Positions 6,922 through 15,398 of a stretch of 64,000 bases of DNA are shown here, piece after piece. The position numbers and the translations under genes are program-made. Positions within the stretch are counted from its first letter, which is position 1. Each line of letters starts with the position of its first letter. Source of the DNA: a virus. The stretch lies in the IMG/VR virus record IMGVR_UViG_3300045947_000193, positions 1-64,000 of that record. The stretch is one strand, 5' to 3'. The notes beneath the pieces were generated by a model that had not been told where the DNA came from, did not search any database, and was given only the letters and a program-made list of their open reading frames with translations.

Positions 6922-7803
6922 ATGGCTGAGCCCGCAACCCTCTCCACTGATTCCCGGCGCACGCATGCCTTCTACGTGGACGATGACCTCATAGACACCT
7001 ACGCCGAGCAGATAGGGGTGAATGGGATTGCCGTCTATACCCTCCTGGTACGCTACGCCAAACGCCACCACGCCTGGCCCGGCTATAAGACGATCACGGC
7101 GAAGTTGCACATTGGCCGCAGTACCCTGGTGCGCACGCTGGCCCGCCTGGAGCGCGTCGGACTCATCACCATCACCCGGCGCTACACCACAGCGGGGGAC
7201 CGAGACACCAACCTCTATACCATTCTCGACCTGCACCAGCCCCCCGAGCAGCTCACCCTGGAGGGTGGTCCCACAGTGGCACCAGGTGGTCCTATGGCGG
7301 CGCCACGGTGGTCCTGTAACGGTAGCACGGTGGTACCGGAGCAGGACTGGAAGGAATCTCATTTGAAGGAATCTCATTTAAGGAAAGACACACCCCCTTC
7401 CCCCTCAGAGAGGGGGGGAGTGTGCGACCTCACCCCATTGCTGCGCAGTAAACGCCCGAAGAAAACCCCCAGGCCGCCGTCCCTCGATGAGCAGCAGGCC
7501 CTGTACCACCACGTCACAGATACGGCCTTCCAGGGGTGGTACCACAGCACCGCCCTGCCCTATGACCTCGACGACCAGTGGGCACGCTTCATGATCGACG
7601 CAGGCGCCAATGGCCGGGAGTATGCCGACTGGCGCGACGCTTTCAAAAACTGGCTGTTGTCCCCGTTCCGGCGCATCCCGACCGGCGACGAGCCCAGCAA
7701 GGCCGACGCGCGCGACGCCCGCAACAAGGCCACAAGCATCCAACTGGAGGCACTCATTACCAATGGACGCGCAACACATACCCGCATTCACCAAGGCTCT
7801 TGA
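6922..7803 (+). CDS. Phage replication initiator, lambda O-like (wHTH)
   Basis: ATG 6922 has GGAGG upstream; the open frame begins earlier at 6880 without a site. Residues about 10-100 form a winged-helix domain: FYVDDDLIDTYAEQIGVNGIAVYTLLVRYAKRH, then TITAKLHIGRSTLVRTLARLERVGLI, as in phage O/DnaD-type initiators. The middle is encoded by four regularly spaced 8-bp repeats followed by an AT-rich repeat (see 7264-7379), the same plan as lambda O and its origin. The C-terminal 120 residues (YHHVTDTAFQGWYHSTALPYDLDDQWARFMIDAGANG...WRDAFKNWLLSPFRR) would contact the next gene product. The helicase-loader-like gene overlaps its 3' end. Confidence 0.8.
   Translation: MAEPATLSTDSRRTHAFYVDDDLIDTYAEQIGVNGIAVYTLLVRYAKRHHAWPGYKTITAKLHIGRSTLVRTLARLERVGLITITRRYTTAGDRDTNLYTILDLHQPPEQLTLEGGPTVAPGGPMAAPRWSCNGSTVVPEQDWKESHLKESHLRKDTPPSPSERGGVCDLTPLLRSKRPKKTPRPPSLDEQQALYHHVTDTAFQGWYHSTALPYDLDDQWARFMIDAGANGREYADWRDAFKNWLLSPFRRIPTGDEPSKADARDARNKATSIQLEALITNGRATHTRIHQGS
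7264..7379. other. Candidate replication origin: four iterons plus AT-rich repeats
   Basis: GGTGGTCC occurs at 7264, 7285 and 7307, and GGTGGTAC at 7329, a spacing of 21, 22 and 22 bases (about two helical turns). Directly after lies a 15-base-period repeat, AAGGAATCTCATTT at 7351-7364 and 7366-7379, in an AT-rich stretch. Iterons inside an initiator gene followed by an easily melted repeat is the arrangement of lambdoid origins. Confidence 0.65.
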
Positions 7804-8158
7804 CCTGCTCGCCGCCGTGTTTAGCGCGGACGTGAGCCTGGAAAAAAAGCATGGGTACTGGATGGCCCTCGCAGACTATCCCCTAGAGGCGGTCGAACAT
7901 GCCTGCCTCATGGCTATGCGCACCGAGCCCCATTTTCCCGTGCCTGCGATCTTGCGCGCACTGGCCAGGGAGTACCAGCACACGCAGCGCGCCAAGGCCC
8001 GACCTGTCGACCTGGACCTGCAGGAGCGCATCTCTGCGGCGGACGTGCAGGCCCTCATTGCCAGTGTCTGGCCGGAGATGGCCCAGCGTGACGCCGTCGA
8101 CCCGTGGGACGTGGCCCAGCCGGAGGACCCGCATGGCGCCGCCAGCGACGCCGCCTAA
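7763..8158 (+). CDS. Helicase loader-like protein (G39P/P-like)
   Basis: ATG 7763 overlaps the end of the initiator gene by 41 bases. The 131 residues match the pattern of phage helicase loaders of the SPP1 G39P type: FTKALDLLAAVFSADVSLEKKHGYWMALADYPLEAVEHACLMAMRTEPHFPVPAILRAL, an N-terminal helical domain followed by a flexible acidic C-terminus. Its place directly after an O-like initiator fits lambda P. The replicative helicase itself is not encoded in this window, so host DnaB is the likely partner. Confidence 0.65.
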   Translation: MDAQHIPAFTKALDLLAAVFSADVSLEKKHGYWMALADYPLEAVEHACLMAMRTEPHFPVPAILRALAREYQHTQRAKARPVDLDLQERISAADVQALIASVWPEMAQRDAVDPWDVAQPEDPHGAASDAA

Positions 8159-8486
8159 GCCCGTCTGTACGGCGGACATGGACAGCCACGCCTGGCGTCT
8201 GCTGGACCGGCTCCTGCTGGGACTGTACGACACCCAGGGGTACGCGGAGCAGCTCCTCACCTGGGAGTGCGCCCGGTGTGGCGTGCGCATCTGGGCAGAC
8301 GGGATGGTGCACCGGGAGACTGGCCATATCTGCCCGGTAGCGTGGGAAGCAAACACGCGCAAGGAGCGCAGCAGGAAGGATGCCTGGGGAGCCGCCTGGA
8401 ACACCATCGAACGCAGCCAGCGCCAGGCCGCCATTGTGGCCGCGCGCCAGCGCCTGGACGTGCAGAGGCGCTTAGGAGTGGCATGA
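8133..8486 (+). CDS. Zinc-ribbon protein of early operon
   Basis: ATG 8133 has CCGGAGGACC just upstream and overlaps the loader gene. The 117-residue product has CARCGVRIWADG and GHICPVAWE, which may form a zinc site, and a long Arg/Gln-rich C-terminal helix (ERSQRQAAIVAARQRLDVQRRL). Unknown function; DNA or RNA binding is plausible. Confidence 0.65.
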   Translation: MAPPATPPKPVCTADMDSHAWRLLDRLLLGLYDTQGYAEQLLTWECARCGVRIWADGMVHRETGHICPVAWEANTRKERSRKDAWGAAWNTIERSQRQAAIVAARQRLDVQRRLGVA

Positions 8487-8719
8487 GCAAGAAACCGAGC
8501 CCCAGACCGTCCCACCGGGAGGATGCCTGCACGGCCTTTCCGGCGTCGACCCGCAAGGAAGGGCTCTACAAATGCCCCCGCTGTAGTGGTGTGGTGACGG
8601 CTGGGGACGTGCCGGGTGTCTGGGTGACCCCGGTCAAGGGGGACGCACACGACTGTACCACCTGGCTGCAACGGCTGGCAGCCTGTGGGCTAGGAGGAGA
8701 GGATGGCCGCCACTGTTGA
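8483..8719 (+). CDS. Small zinc-finger protein
   Basis: An ATGA overlap links it to the previous gene. In 78 residues it has CPRCSGVVTAGD and a later HDC and C pair, giving a likely zinc ribbon. No family was recognised. Confidence 0.6.
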   Translation: MSKKPSPRPSHREDACTAFPASTRKEGLYKCPRCSGVVTAGDVPGVWVTPVKGDAHDCTTWLQRLAACGLGGEDGRHC

Positions 8720-8969
8720 CAATGTGCGCCTGGTCGACCAGTGCTGGTGCTTTACGGTGTCCGTCGACCCCCCGGAACACTTGCCGGGTGTACTGGCTGT
8801 GCTGATACAGGCTATTCCCATGACCGAACGGACGTGCGACGCCGACACGCAGACCTGGCGCATTACCCACAGCGCGCGCAACAAGGCGATCTTGCGCAGT
8901 ATGTTTACCAACTTCGCCAGGGCAGCGGACGCGCTCAGGCGTCAGGGCACCCTGCACACGAAAGGCTAG
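8703..8969 (+). CDS. Small protein, unknown
   Basis: The 88-residue product overlaps the previous gene by 17 bases and has GAGGAGAGG before its ATG. It appears alpha/beta (CWCFTVSVDPPEHLPGVLAVLIQAI, then TWRITHSARNKAILRSMFTNFARAADAL). It sits directly before the RDF-like gene. No function can be assigned. Confidence 0.6.
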   Translation: MAATVDNVRLVDQCWCFTVSVDPPEHLPGVLAVLIQAIPMTERTCDADTQTWRITHSARNKAILRSMFTNFARAADALRRQGTLHTKG

Positions 8970-8972
8970 ACG

Positions 8973-10364
8973 ATGGTTGCAACCCCGCGACTGGTACAAA
9001 AAAAGCTGGTCGAACTTGGCAGAATCCGTATCGGGGACCGTGTCCCCACGCAGAGCGGCAAGGGGACCAGGCCGCACAAGCTCTTGCAGTTTCGGCTGAC
9101 CTCGCCCAACCCGGCCTTGCTCAACTTTGCCGCGAGCAGCTACGGCGGCGACGTGCGCCCGTGGGTAGGCGACGGCGCCCCGGTCGACGAACACGGCAGG
9201 CCGACGCAGCGCGAACTCTACACCAATGTCAACGCGCTGGACGTGCTTATCCCAACCATGAGCGCGGTCAACCTGTCGTATGAACTCTGGAGCGCCGCTG
9301 GGTGTCAGCGCCGCTGTACCGGCGACGTGATCACCCACTGCCCGCTGCATGAAGCGCAGATTGGCAGCCCGTGCTGTTGCCCAGAGGATGACCACGAACG
9401 CCAGGCCCTGGCCACCCAGGGCAAAGCCTGTGCCCGCATTTTGCGGCTCAATGTGCTGCTCCCGGACCTGCCCGGTATGGGCACCTGGCGCCTGGAGACG
9501 AAAGGCTACTACGCCACCGCAGAACTCTTAGGAACGCTCGACATGCTGACCATGGCCGGACAGACGCACCATATCATAGAAGCCGTCCTGCGGCTGGAGC
9601 AGCGCACGGTGAAACGCCCAGGGAATGGCCAGGGCACGGGGACCCTGACCTTTGCCGTGCCTATCCTGTGGCCCAAGTGGAGCCCGCGTCAGATTCTCGC
9701 CTCTGCGGCCAGCCAGGGCCATATCTTGATGGCCACCCCGAGCACCCCAGAAGCCCTGAAGACCCTCCCCGAGCACATAGCCGACCTGTACGGGGACGAT
9801 GCCAGCGCCCTGCCCCCAGGGACCCCGGAAACCGACCTCCCCGAGCCCGACAGCGCCAGTGTGGCCGCGCGCCAGCTCCGAGAGGAGATAGAGGCACAGC
9901 TCACCACGATGGGCTACAGCGCCCAGAAACGGACGCAGTGGCGTGGCCGGGTGTGTAGGCGCTACAACGTGCAGCGCTTTGAGCAGCTCACCCTCGAAAA
10001 CCTCAGCGCCTTGCTGACCATGATCGAAACCCATACCACGGCGCCCACTGAGGAGCCCACACCGGCAGAGCCCAGGCCGGAGCCGGAGCCAGAGCCGGAG
10101 CCTGCCCCAGAGCCCGAGCCCAGCCCAGAGGAGGACGACACCCCACCGGCGCCCGATGTCGACCCGGCGACGGTCGAAACCCGCAGCATGATTCTCGACT
10201 TGGCGCCGCATGTGCAAGACCGCTGGAAGGCCGAAGAGGCGACCGCCCTCGCAGAGGACCCCGCAGCAACGCTGGACCAACTCCAGGCCGCCCTGCTCAC
10301 CCTGCAAAATGTGGCCGCCGATGAACACCGACAAGGAGCACTAGATGGCCCTGACCCCGCGTGA
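8973..10364 (+). CDS. phiC31 gp3-like recombination directionality factor family protein
   Basis: The first about 240 of 463 residues follow the gp3-like family pattern: RIRIGDRVPTQSGKGTRP, LLQFRLTSPN, then SSYGGDVRPW, SAVNLSYELWSAAGCQRRCTGD, a Cys-rich stretch, RLNVLLPDLPGMGTWRLETKG, YYATAELLG and the basic LEQRTVK. In phiC31 this protein makes serine integrase perform excision. A Pro/Glu linker (about residues 350-380) leads to a helical C-terminal part. No serine integrase lies in the window, so pairing cannot be shown. Family members are often annotated only as hypothetical, so excision control is inference from family. Confidence 0.7.
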   Translation: MVATPRLVQKKLVELGRIRIGDRVPTQSGKGTRPHKLLQFRLTSPNPALLNFAASSYGGDVRPWVGDGAPVDEHGRPTQRELYTNVNALDVLIPTMSAVNLSYELWSAAGCQRRCTGDVITHCPLHEAQIGSPCCCPEDDHERQALATQGKACARILRLNVLLPDLPGMGTWRLETKGYYATAELLGTLDMLTMAGQTHHIIEAVLRLEQRTVKRPGNGQGTGTLTFAVPILWPKWSPRQILASAASQGHILMATPSTPEALKTLPEHIADLYGDDASALPPGTPETDLPEPDSASVAARQLREEIEAQLTTMGYSAQKRTQWRGRVCRRYNVQRFEQLTLENLSALLTMIETHTTAPTEEPTPAEPRPEPEPEPEPAPEPEPSPEEDDTPPAPDVDPATVETRSMILDLAPHVQDRWKAEEATALAEDPAATLDQLQAALLTLQNVAADEHRQGALDGPDPA

Positions 10365-11184
10365 TGTGATCATTCTCGACTTAGAGACCTCCCGCAGCCC
10401 GGACGATTGCCGCCTGTGTGGCAAGGACCGGACCCAGCACATGCCTGGGGTGCTGGTGTGTCCCACGCCAGATCGGCTGGCCGTGGACCCGGCGAACGTC
10501 TACCAGCCGCTAGGCTGGGACAACAAGCCCGCGCTAGGGCTCAGCCTGGGTGCGTACTACTCCTACACCCAGCAGGCCCTGACGCTGTTTGACGTGCATT
10601 CCCTGGAAGCGACGCTGCAGCACTTTGTCAGTACCGCGCCGTTCCTGGTGTCCTTCAATGGGCTGGGCTTTGACTTTGTGCTCATGAGGGGATTGCTCCG
10701 CCAGGAAGCCAGCGCGCTGTTTCTGGCAGGGACCCCCGAAGAGAGCGCCAGAGCCCGTGCCCTGGTGACCCTCTGCGATCACTTCAAGGGGCTCTGCCTG
10801 ACCTCCTACGATCTATTGCAGGCCATCTGGGACAGTGACCCTGGGAGCCGCCGCGTGCGTGGGCTCAACGGCCTGGACGCCCTCTGCGATGCCAATAGTA
10901 TTCCCGGCAAACGCCAGGACAGCGCCACGATTCCTCAGCACTGGAAGGAGGGACAGATTGCGCTGGTAGCCAACCATTGCATGGGGGACGTGTACGCCAC
11001 CAAGGCCCTGTTTGAGGTAGCGCTCTCGACGGGCAGCCTGGCCAGGCACAATGGCACGCGCGTGGTGCTCCCGCGTCCGCCTGGTCTGCCTGAGTGGTTT
11101 GTCTGGCAGCTTCGCCCCAGAGAGGTACTCGACAGCGACGCCGCCGACATGGCCGCGTTTCTGGCGGAGGAGCGCACGCCATGA
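10345..11184 (+). CDS. Predicted 3'-5' exonuclease, DEDD superfamily (PolB-exo2-like)
   Basis: The 279-residue protein has the RNase H-fold exonuclease signatures: D12-x-E14 in VIILDLETS, SFNGLGFDFVLMRG with D110, and D215 in MGDVYATKALFE. Between the first two motifs lies a small Cys insertion (CRLCGKDRTQHMPGVLVCP) that may bind zinc. It overlaps the RDF-like gene by 20 bases and the next gene by four. It probably degrades or proofreads DNA during phage replication or recombination; no polymerase is seen here. Confidence 0.75.
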   Translation: MALTPRDVIILDLETSRSPDDCRLCGKDRTQHMPGVLVCPTPDRLAVDPANVYQPLGWDNKPALGLSLGAYYSYTQQALTLFDVHSLEATLQHFVSTAPFLVSFNGLGFDFVLMRGLLRQEASALFLAGTPEESARARALVTLCDHFKGLCLTSYDLLQAIWDSDPGSRRVRGLNGLDALCDANSIPGKRQDSATIPQHWKEGQIALVANHCMGDVYATKALFEVALSTGSLARHNGTRVVLPRPPGLPEWFVWQLRPREVLDSDAADMAAFLAEERTP

Positions 11185-11591
11185 GCCAGACGCTGTACGG
11201 ACGCCTGATGCAGGCCGTCAACCGCCGCTGTGGCACGCTCATAGATACCGACCCCGCCGCGCACCTGGACGCGCTGGCGTCACTGCTGGAGGTGGTCCAA
11301 GCGGAGGAGCGCACCGCTCAGCACGCCCTGTATGAGGCACGGCTCACCGACGTGCTCTGCTGCAAGTGTGGCGCGCGTGTGATCAATGAGCCGGACTATC
11401 TCCGGCTGCGTCTCTGCGTCATGTGTCGTGCGTGTGGCTGTATGGCCTACTGCGCAACGTGTGGCGAGAGCTACCCGGAGCACAACCCTGGAGGGCGTGG
11501 GTGTGCGACGTGGCAAGACCCTGTGCCCCCGCGCCACGTGACCGTGCGCGCTGGGGTACCCGCTGGGAATGAGGAGGACTGCAGCGCATGA
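11181..11591 (+). CDS. Zinc-ribbon protein
   Basis: The ATGA overlap with the exonuclease supports the start. The 136 residues have a helical N-terminal half and a C-terminal Cys cluster: CCKCGARVINEPDYLRLRLCVMCRACGCMAYCATCGE. This could hold two zinc ions. The function is unknown. Confidence 0.65.
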   Translation: MSQTLYGRLMQAVNRRCGTLIDTDPAAHLDALASLLEVVQAEERTAQHALYEARLTDVLCCKCGARVINEPDYLRLRLCVMCRACGCMAYCATCGESYPEHNPGGRGCATWQDPVPPRHVTVRAGVPAGNEEDCSA

Positions 11592-12646
11592 GTGACAAGA
11601 GCAAAATCGCCTGGACGCAGAGCACCTGGAACCCCTTGACCGGGTGCGCGCGTGTCTCTTCCGGCTGTGCCCATTGCTACGCCATAGGCGACGTATGGCG
11701 CATGGCCCATAACCCGGACCCGCATATAGCCCACGCCAACGCTGGCCTGGTCGAACGGCACGCCAATGGCCAGCTTGACTGGACGGGAGATGTGCGACTC
11801 CATGAGCCCCGTCTCACCATTCCCCTGCACTGGCAGAAGCCGCGCCGGGTGTTTGTCAACAGCCTGAGTGACCTCTTTGCAGACGGTGTGCCGGACGCCT
11901 GGATTGACCAGGTACTCACCGTCATGCTGCTGGCGCCGCAGCACCGCTTCCAGGTACTCACGAAGCGCCCGGAGCGCATGGCCCTCTACTTGCGAGACCG
12001 CGCCCTGTACCGGCGTGTGCTCGACTGTGCCGACCGCACCCGCCTCAGCATGCCGAAGCTGGGCAACATCGCGATCAGCAACCCCACCACGCACCCGGCG
12101 CCCTGGATATGGTGGGGTGTGTCCGCCGAAGATCAAAGCACCCTGGTCGACCGTTCCTGGGTACTCAGGCAGACGCCCGCTGCAGTGCGCTTTCTCTCGC
12201 TAGAGCCCCTGCTAGAACGGGTACGGCTGCGCTATCACCAGGACGACTGGACCACGGACTTGCTCAGTGGGACCCACAGCAGGCCCGACTGTGACGACCC
12301 GGCCTGGGATGGCCAGGCGCCCATTCATTGGGTGATTGTAGGGGGAGAGTCAGGCCCGGCTGCCCGTGGCACGCACATAGCCTGGATTCGTGAGGTGGTG
12401 CAGCAGTGCCAACGTGTGGACGTGCCGTGTTTTGTGAAGCAGCTAGGGCGCCGGGTGTTCTGGGATGGCCATGGCGCCATAGGGGCAGACTACCTTTTTT
12501 ACAGCCCGGTGAGGCACGCCGGTGTCCAGGGGTACCGCCTCGACTGCTACCGCTCCCGTGCCGCCGCTGACCCGGAGGAATGGCCGGAGGACCTCCGCGT
12601 CCGTGAGTGGCCCCGTGAGCCCAGCCGCGAAGGAGCCGCCGTATGA
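11588..12646 (+). CDS. DUF5131 / phage Gp37-Gp68 family protein
   Basis: The 352-residue protein opens SKIAWTQSTWNPLTGCARVSSGCAHCYA, with C20, C27 and C30 in the C-x6-C-x2-C pattern typical of the family. Later blocks, RVFVNSLSDLFADGVPD, VLTKRPERM, WWGVSAEDQ, RFLSLEPLL and WVIVGGESGPAARG, also match. Members are widespread in phages and are thought to be radical-SAM-like Fe-S enzymes; the substrate is unknown. It overlaps both neighbours by four bases in the early operon. A TcmP partner, common beside this family, is not seen. Confidence 0.85.
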   Translation: MSDKSKIAWTQSTWNPLTGCARVSSGCAHCYAIGDVWRMAHNPDPHIAHANAGLVERHANGQLDWTGDVRLHEPRLTIPLHWQKPRRVFVNSLSDLFADGVPDAWIDQVLTVMLLAPQHRFQVLTKRPERMALYLRDRALYRRVLDCADRTRLSMPKLGNIAISNPTTHPAPWIWWGVSAEDQSTLVDRSWVLRQTPAAVRFLSLEPLLERVRLRYHQDDWTTDLLSGTHSRPDCDDPAWDGQAPIHWVIVGGESGPAARGTHIAWIREVVQQCQRVDVPCFVKQLGRRVFWDGHGAIGADYLFYSPVRHAGVQGYRLDCYRSRAAADPEEWPEDLRVREWPREPSREGAAV

Positions 12647-13131
12647 GTGACGAGAACCAGGCCAGAGAGAGCGCCCTCTTTCAGGAGCCTACCCCGAGCC
12701 GCGACTGGCCCGACCCGACGCAGGCCCAGCTCGACAGCCCGGCCTTTGACGCCGTCTGGCAGTGTATCAAGCGCTGGGACATCAATGTCCCCGATGTGTA
12801 CACCGGCTACATGGGCGCCACGGGGAACCACGTCAGGGCGATCCTGGACGCGCTAGGAGGGGTGACGGTGCCGGTCGAACTCCATCAAGTGGACTTGCGC
12901 CCGGACCCGCAGAGCGTGCTTGTGGTGCGTGTGCCCTTGCACATGATAGATGAGCAGACCTTTGACCGGATCATAGAGGACGTGCACGGACTCCGGCCCC
13001 AGGGTGACGAGTGGCGCGGGCTGCAGATTCCCGTCTTTATCATGACGAGCGACTCCAGCATAGAACAACTCGACAAGGAGAAAATGCGCGCGCTGGGGTG
13101 GGTACGGGTGGAGGAACAGGCGCGTGAGTGA
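12643..13131 (+). CDS. Early protein, unknown
   Basis: The 162-residue acidic protein overlaps the DUF5131 gene by four bases. It contains DVYTGYMGATGNHVRAILDAL and QSVLVVRVPLHMIDEQTFDRIIEDV, an alpha/beta pattern. The segment ESALFQEP near its N-terminus lacks the Gln of a clamp-binding box. No family was recognised. Confidence 0.65.
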   Translation: MSDENQARESALFQEPTPSRDWPDPTQAQLDSPAFDAVWQCIKRWDINVPDVYTGYMGATGNHVRAILDALGGVTVPVELHQVDLRPDPQSVLVVRVPLHMIDEQTFDRIIEDVHGLRPQGDEWRGLQIPVFIMTSDSSIEQLDKEKMRALGWVRVEEQARE

Positions 13132-13288
13132 GGACTTCTTTGTCTGCCCGTGGTGCTGGGAACTCTCTGACGACCCCGCCGTGCATCGCCATCCCCTGGA
13201 CGCATGCGCGGGCTACGATGCTGAGACCGGCGAGCCGCTCTGTGAGGGGTGTGTCGAGGCAGCACGCGAAGAGGAGCAGCAGGCATGA
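13124..13288 (+). CDS. Small zinc-ribbon protein (54 aa)
   Basis: The GTG start at 13124 overlaps the previous stop, and the stop overlaps the next ATG (ATGA at 13285). Without this gene a gap of about 150 bases would break the otherwise overlapping operon. It has CPWCWE near the N-terminus and CEGCVE near the C-terminus, a two-pair zinc ribbon. Confidence 0.65.
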   Translation: MSEDFFVCPWCWELSDDPAVHRHPLDACAGYDAETGEPLCEGCVEAAREEEQQA

Positions 13289-13671
13289 GAGACCTGCATG
13301 GCCTTGGACGTGTCGCCTATGGCGCCTATTGCCGCGTGGTCTACGGCGACGACGCACACCTTGGCGATTACGCGGACCTGACCTGGGGACAACAGCTCGC
13401 CTGGGAAGCCGTCGCAGCGGCAGTGCAGGCGCAGCGGCCTGGCACACCAGCGGAGCAGCAGCCTATGAGCCCGGTACTAGAAGAGTGCCTGCGCCTGATA
13501 GCGATGGCCTACGCCGTCTGGCGCTGTCGCATGGGGTACAAGCCCATCGGCTATCTCAGTTACCTGGACGCCATCGGACTCGACAGCGCGGGGGAACTCT
13601 GGGCGCCATGGACGGCGACGCTCACCGTCACCCAGCGCGCACGCCCACAGGAGAAGGGTATCCGGCGATGA
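13285..13671 (+). CDS. Early protein, unknown
   Basis: The start at 13285 is fixed by ATGA overlap. The 128 residues are helical with Trp and Tyr (LARVAYGAYCRVVYGDD region; WRCRMGYKPIGYLSYLDAIGL). No cysteine pairs or membrane segment. No function can be assigned. Confidence 0.6.
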   Translation: MRDLHGLGRVAYGAYCRVVYGDDAHLGDYADLTWGQQLAWEAVAAAVQAQRPGTPAEQQPMSPVLEECLRLIAMAYAVWRCRMGYKPIGYLSYLDAIGLDSAGELWAPWTATLTVTQRARPQEKGIRR

Positions 13672-14162
13672 GCGGAGGCAGTGACACGCCCGAGAAGCAA
13701 CGCCAGGGCCAGCAGGCCATTCAGAATGGCAAAGCCTTGGAGAACGACCTGGCCCGGAAATTTGCCGAGCAGCTAGGCTACGAACAAGCCCGGACCGTGC
13801 CGACGTTGCCCACCATCCTGGCCGACCGCGCCTATTTTGTGCGCGAGTGCAAGGGGCTGGTGCGCAACGTGGTGGGTGGTCCTATGTCGCTGGACTTCTA
13901 CCTGCACCACCCCACCAAGCACCCGGACGGTTTCGTCATTGAGGCGAAATATCAGGAGCGCGGCGGCTCCATAGATGAAAAGCTCTACTTTACGGTCAAC
14001 AGCCTGCTCCGCATCAAGATACCAAGTCTCTTATTGCTGCTTGGGCATGGGTACAAGCAACCTATCTACCGCTGGTGCTTACAACAACATCACCCTGGGA
14101 CGTTGTGGGTGGTAGCCGATTGGGCAGACTTGCTCCGTATGGTCAACGGGGGATTTTTTTGA
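13668..14162 (+). CDS. PD-(D/E)XK superfamily nuclease
   Basis: ATG 13668 follows AGGAGAAGGG and overlaps the prior stop. The 164-residue protein has a helix with E25, D76 in SLDFYLHH, and E92-A-K94 in GFVIEAKYQERGGSIDEKL, followed by a beta strand IPSLLLLLGHGY. This is the D...E-x-K layout of restriction-like nucleases, and SIDEKL after the motif is typical of phage PDDEXK proteins. It may cut host DNA or process recombination intermediates. An early position argues against a packaging role. Confidence 0.7.
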   Translation: MSGGSDTPEKQRQGQQAIQNGKALENDLARKFAEQLGYEQARTVPTLPTILADRAYFVRECKGLVRNVVGGPMSLDFYLHHPTKHPDGFVIEAKYQERGGSIDEKLYFTVNSLLRIKIPSLLLLLGHGYKQPIYRWCLQQHHPGTLWVVADWADLLRMVNGGFF

Positions 14163-14191
14163 GCGTCCACAGAAGGGAGGGATACGGCGAG

Positions 14192-14422
14192 ATGGCTGAG
14201 GTTCTGAGGCAGAAGCCCGCAACGAACTTCCGCGAGCGCGAGCGCCTCAAGCGCCTGGTTGCCCGATGGGTGGCACGCTTTGAGGCACGATTGCCACACG
14301 AACAAGCCGCGCTCTATGCGGCGCTGAGTATCGTGTGGTGGGGACAACACGGGATCGGGGATGTGACCGCACCCCCGACCCCTTCCAGCAGAAAGGCACG
14401 CAATGGAACGCCGAAATATTAA
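14192..14422 (+). CDS. Small basic protein, unknown
   Basis: ATG 14192 has GGAGG 11 bases upstream; the gap of 29 bases from the nuclease gene is larger than its neighbours'. The 76-residue product is Arg-rich (NFRERERLKRLVARWVARFEARLPHEQAALYAALSIVWW). It overlaps the ParB-like gene. Nucleic acid binding is possible. Confidence 0.55.
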   Translation: MAEVLRQKPATNFRERERLKRLVARWVARFEARLPHEQAALYAALSIVWWGQHGIGDVTAPPTPSSRKARNGTPKY

Positions 14423-15398
14423 GCTAAATTCCGTGACTATCACACCTGACGCTGCACGCTCTATCTTGCTGCATGAACGCTACGAACGGCAGCGCCCGAT
14501 AGATCAGAGTTTTGTGCAGGAATACGCGCTAGACATGCTCAATGGTGAATTTCGACAAGGCACACTGATTAGTTTTTGTGTCTATGGTGGCAAACGGTAT
14601 TTGATCAATGGACAGCATACCCTGGAAGCCATCTGCCGCTCTGGGGTCACCATGGAGCTTGCCGTTGAAGAAATCCACGTCCAAAGCCTTGAAGAACGCG
14701 CGTACTGGTTTGGGAAATACGACCGGATTAAACAGCGCTCACTCAAGCAGATTTATGACGCTAATGTCATTCACGAAGCGGTCAACATGAACAAAAGCCA
14801 GGCGGATTGTCTTGGCGCGTGCCTCCCGTTGCTCGCTAGTGGCTTTTCGAGTACCCCGCGTGCGCATGGCAGTATGCGCATGTATACGGGCAATCCCCGG
14901 CTCCGTATGGACTTTATCAGGGAGTGGGCTGACGAAGCCTCACGCTTCTATAGTGCGATCAAGGGCGCCCCTGGGACCTTGAGTATGAATATCCGCCGTG
15001 CCCCCGTGATGGCCGTGGCCCTGGTCACCTACCGCTTTACAGGCACAGATGCTGAGGAATTTTGGACGAACGTCTGCCGGGATGATGGGCTGCATCAAGG
15101 CGATCAACGGAAAGCCCTGCATATCTTTCTGCGCACGACCAAGCTCAGCAGCTACCAGCCCCATGCCTATAGCCGCTCCATCGCCTCTGCCTGGTGTCGA
15201 CACTGGAAGGGGCAACGCGGCAAAAATATCCAGCCACAGCCCGAACAGCAACCCATTTTCCTGGAGGGGACCCCGCATGACGGTGTGAGCGTTTTTCGGT
15301 ATATCAGCCCGCGCGGGGAGGTGTTGCATGACCCGGTGAAGTACGAAGCGGAGACCTGGCAGATGGGACTGTTTGGGAGAGAAGCAGCGGCGGACTAG
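14403..15398 (+). CDS. ParB/DGQHR-like nuclease-fold protein with C-terminal clamp-type box
   Basis: The 331 residues contain FRQGTLISFCVYGGKRYLINGQHTLEAICRSG, close to the ParB/sulfiredoxin-type motif G-x-H and the DGQHR variants. It continues through LEERAYWFGKYDRIKQRSLKQIYDA to a helical C-terminal half. The tail has QMGLF at 320-324, a good match to a beta-clamp-binding peptide, eight residues from the end. The region has lower GC than the genes to its left. Three perfect 26-bp tandem repeats begin at its stop codon and may be its binding sites. The role is not known: partition, DNA modification sensing or nicking are options. Confidence 0.65.
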   Translation: MERRNIKLNSVTITPDAARSILLHERYERQRPIDQSFVQEYALDMLNGEFRQGTLISFCVYGGKRYLINGQHTLEAICRSGVTMELAVEEIHVQSLEERAYWFGKYDRIKQRSLKQIYDANVIHEAVNMNKSQADCLGACLPLLASGFSSTPRAHGSMRMYTGNPRLRMDFIREWADEASRFYSAIKGAPGTLSMNIRRAPVMAVALVTYRFTGTDAEEFWTNVCRDDGLHQGDQRKALHIFLRTTKLSSYQPHAYSRSIASAWCRHWKGQRGKNIQPQPEQQPIFLEGTPHDGVSVFRYISPRGEVLHDPVKYEAETWQMGLFGREAAAD

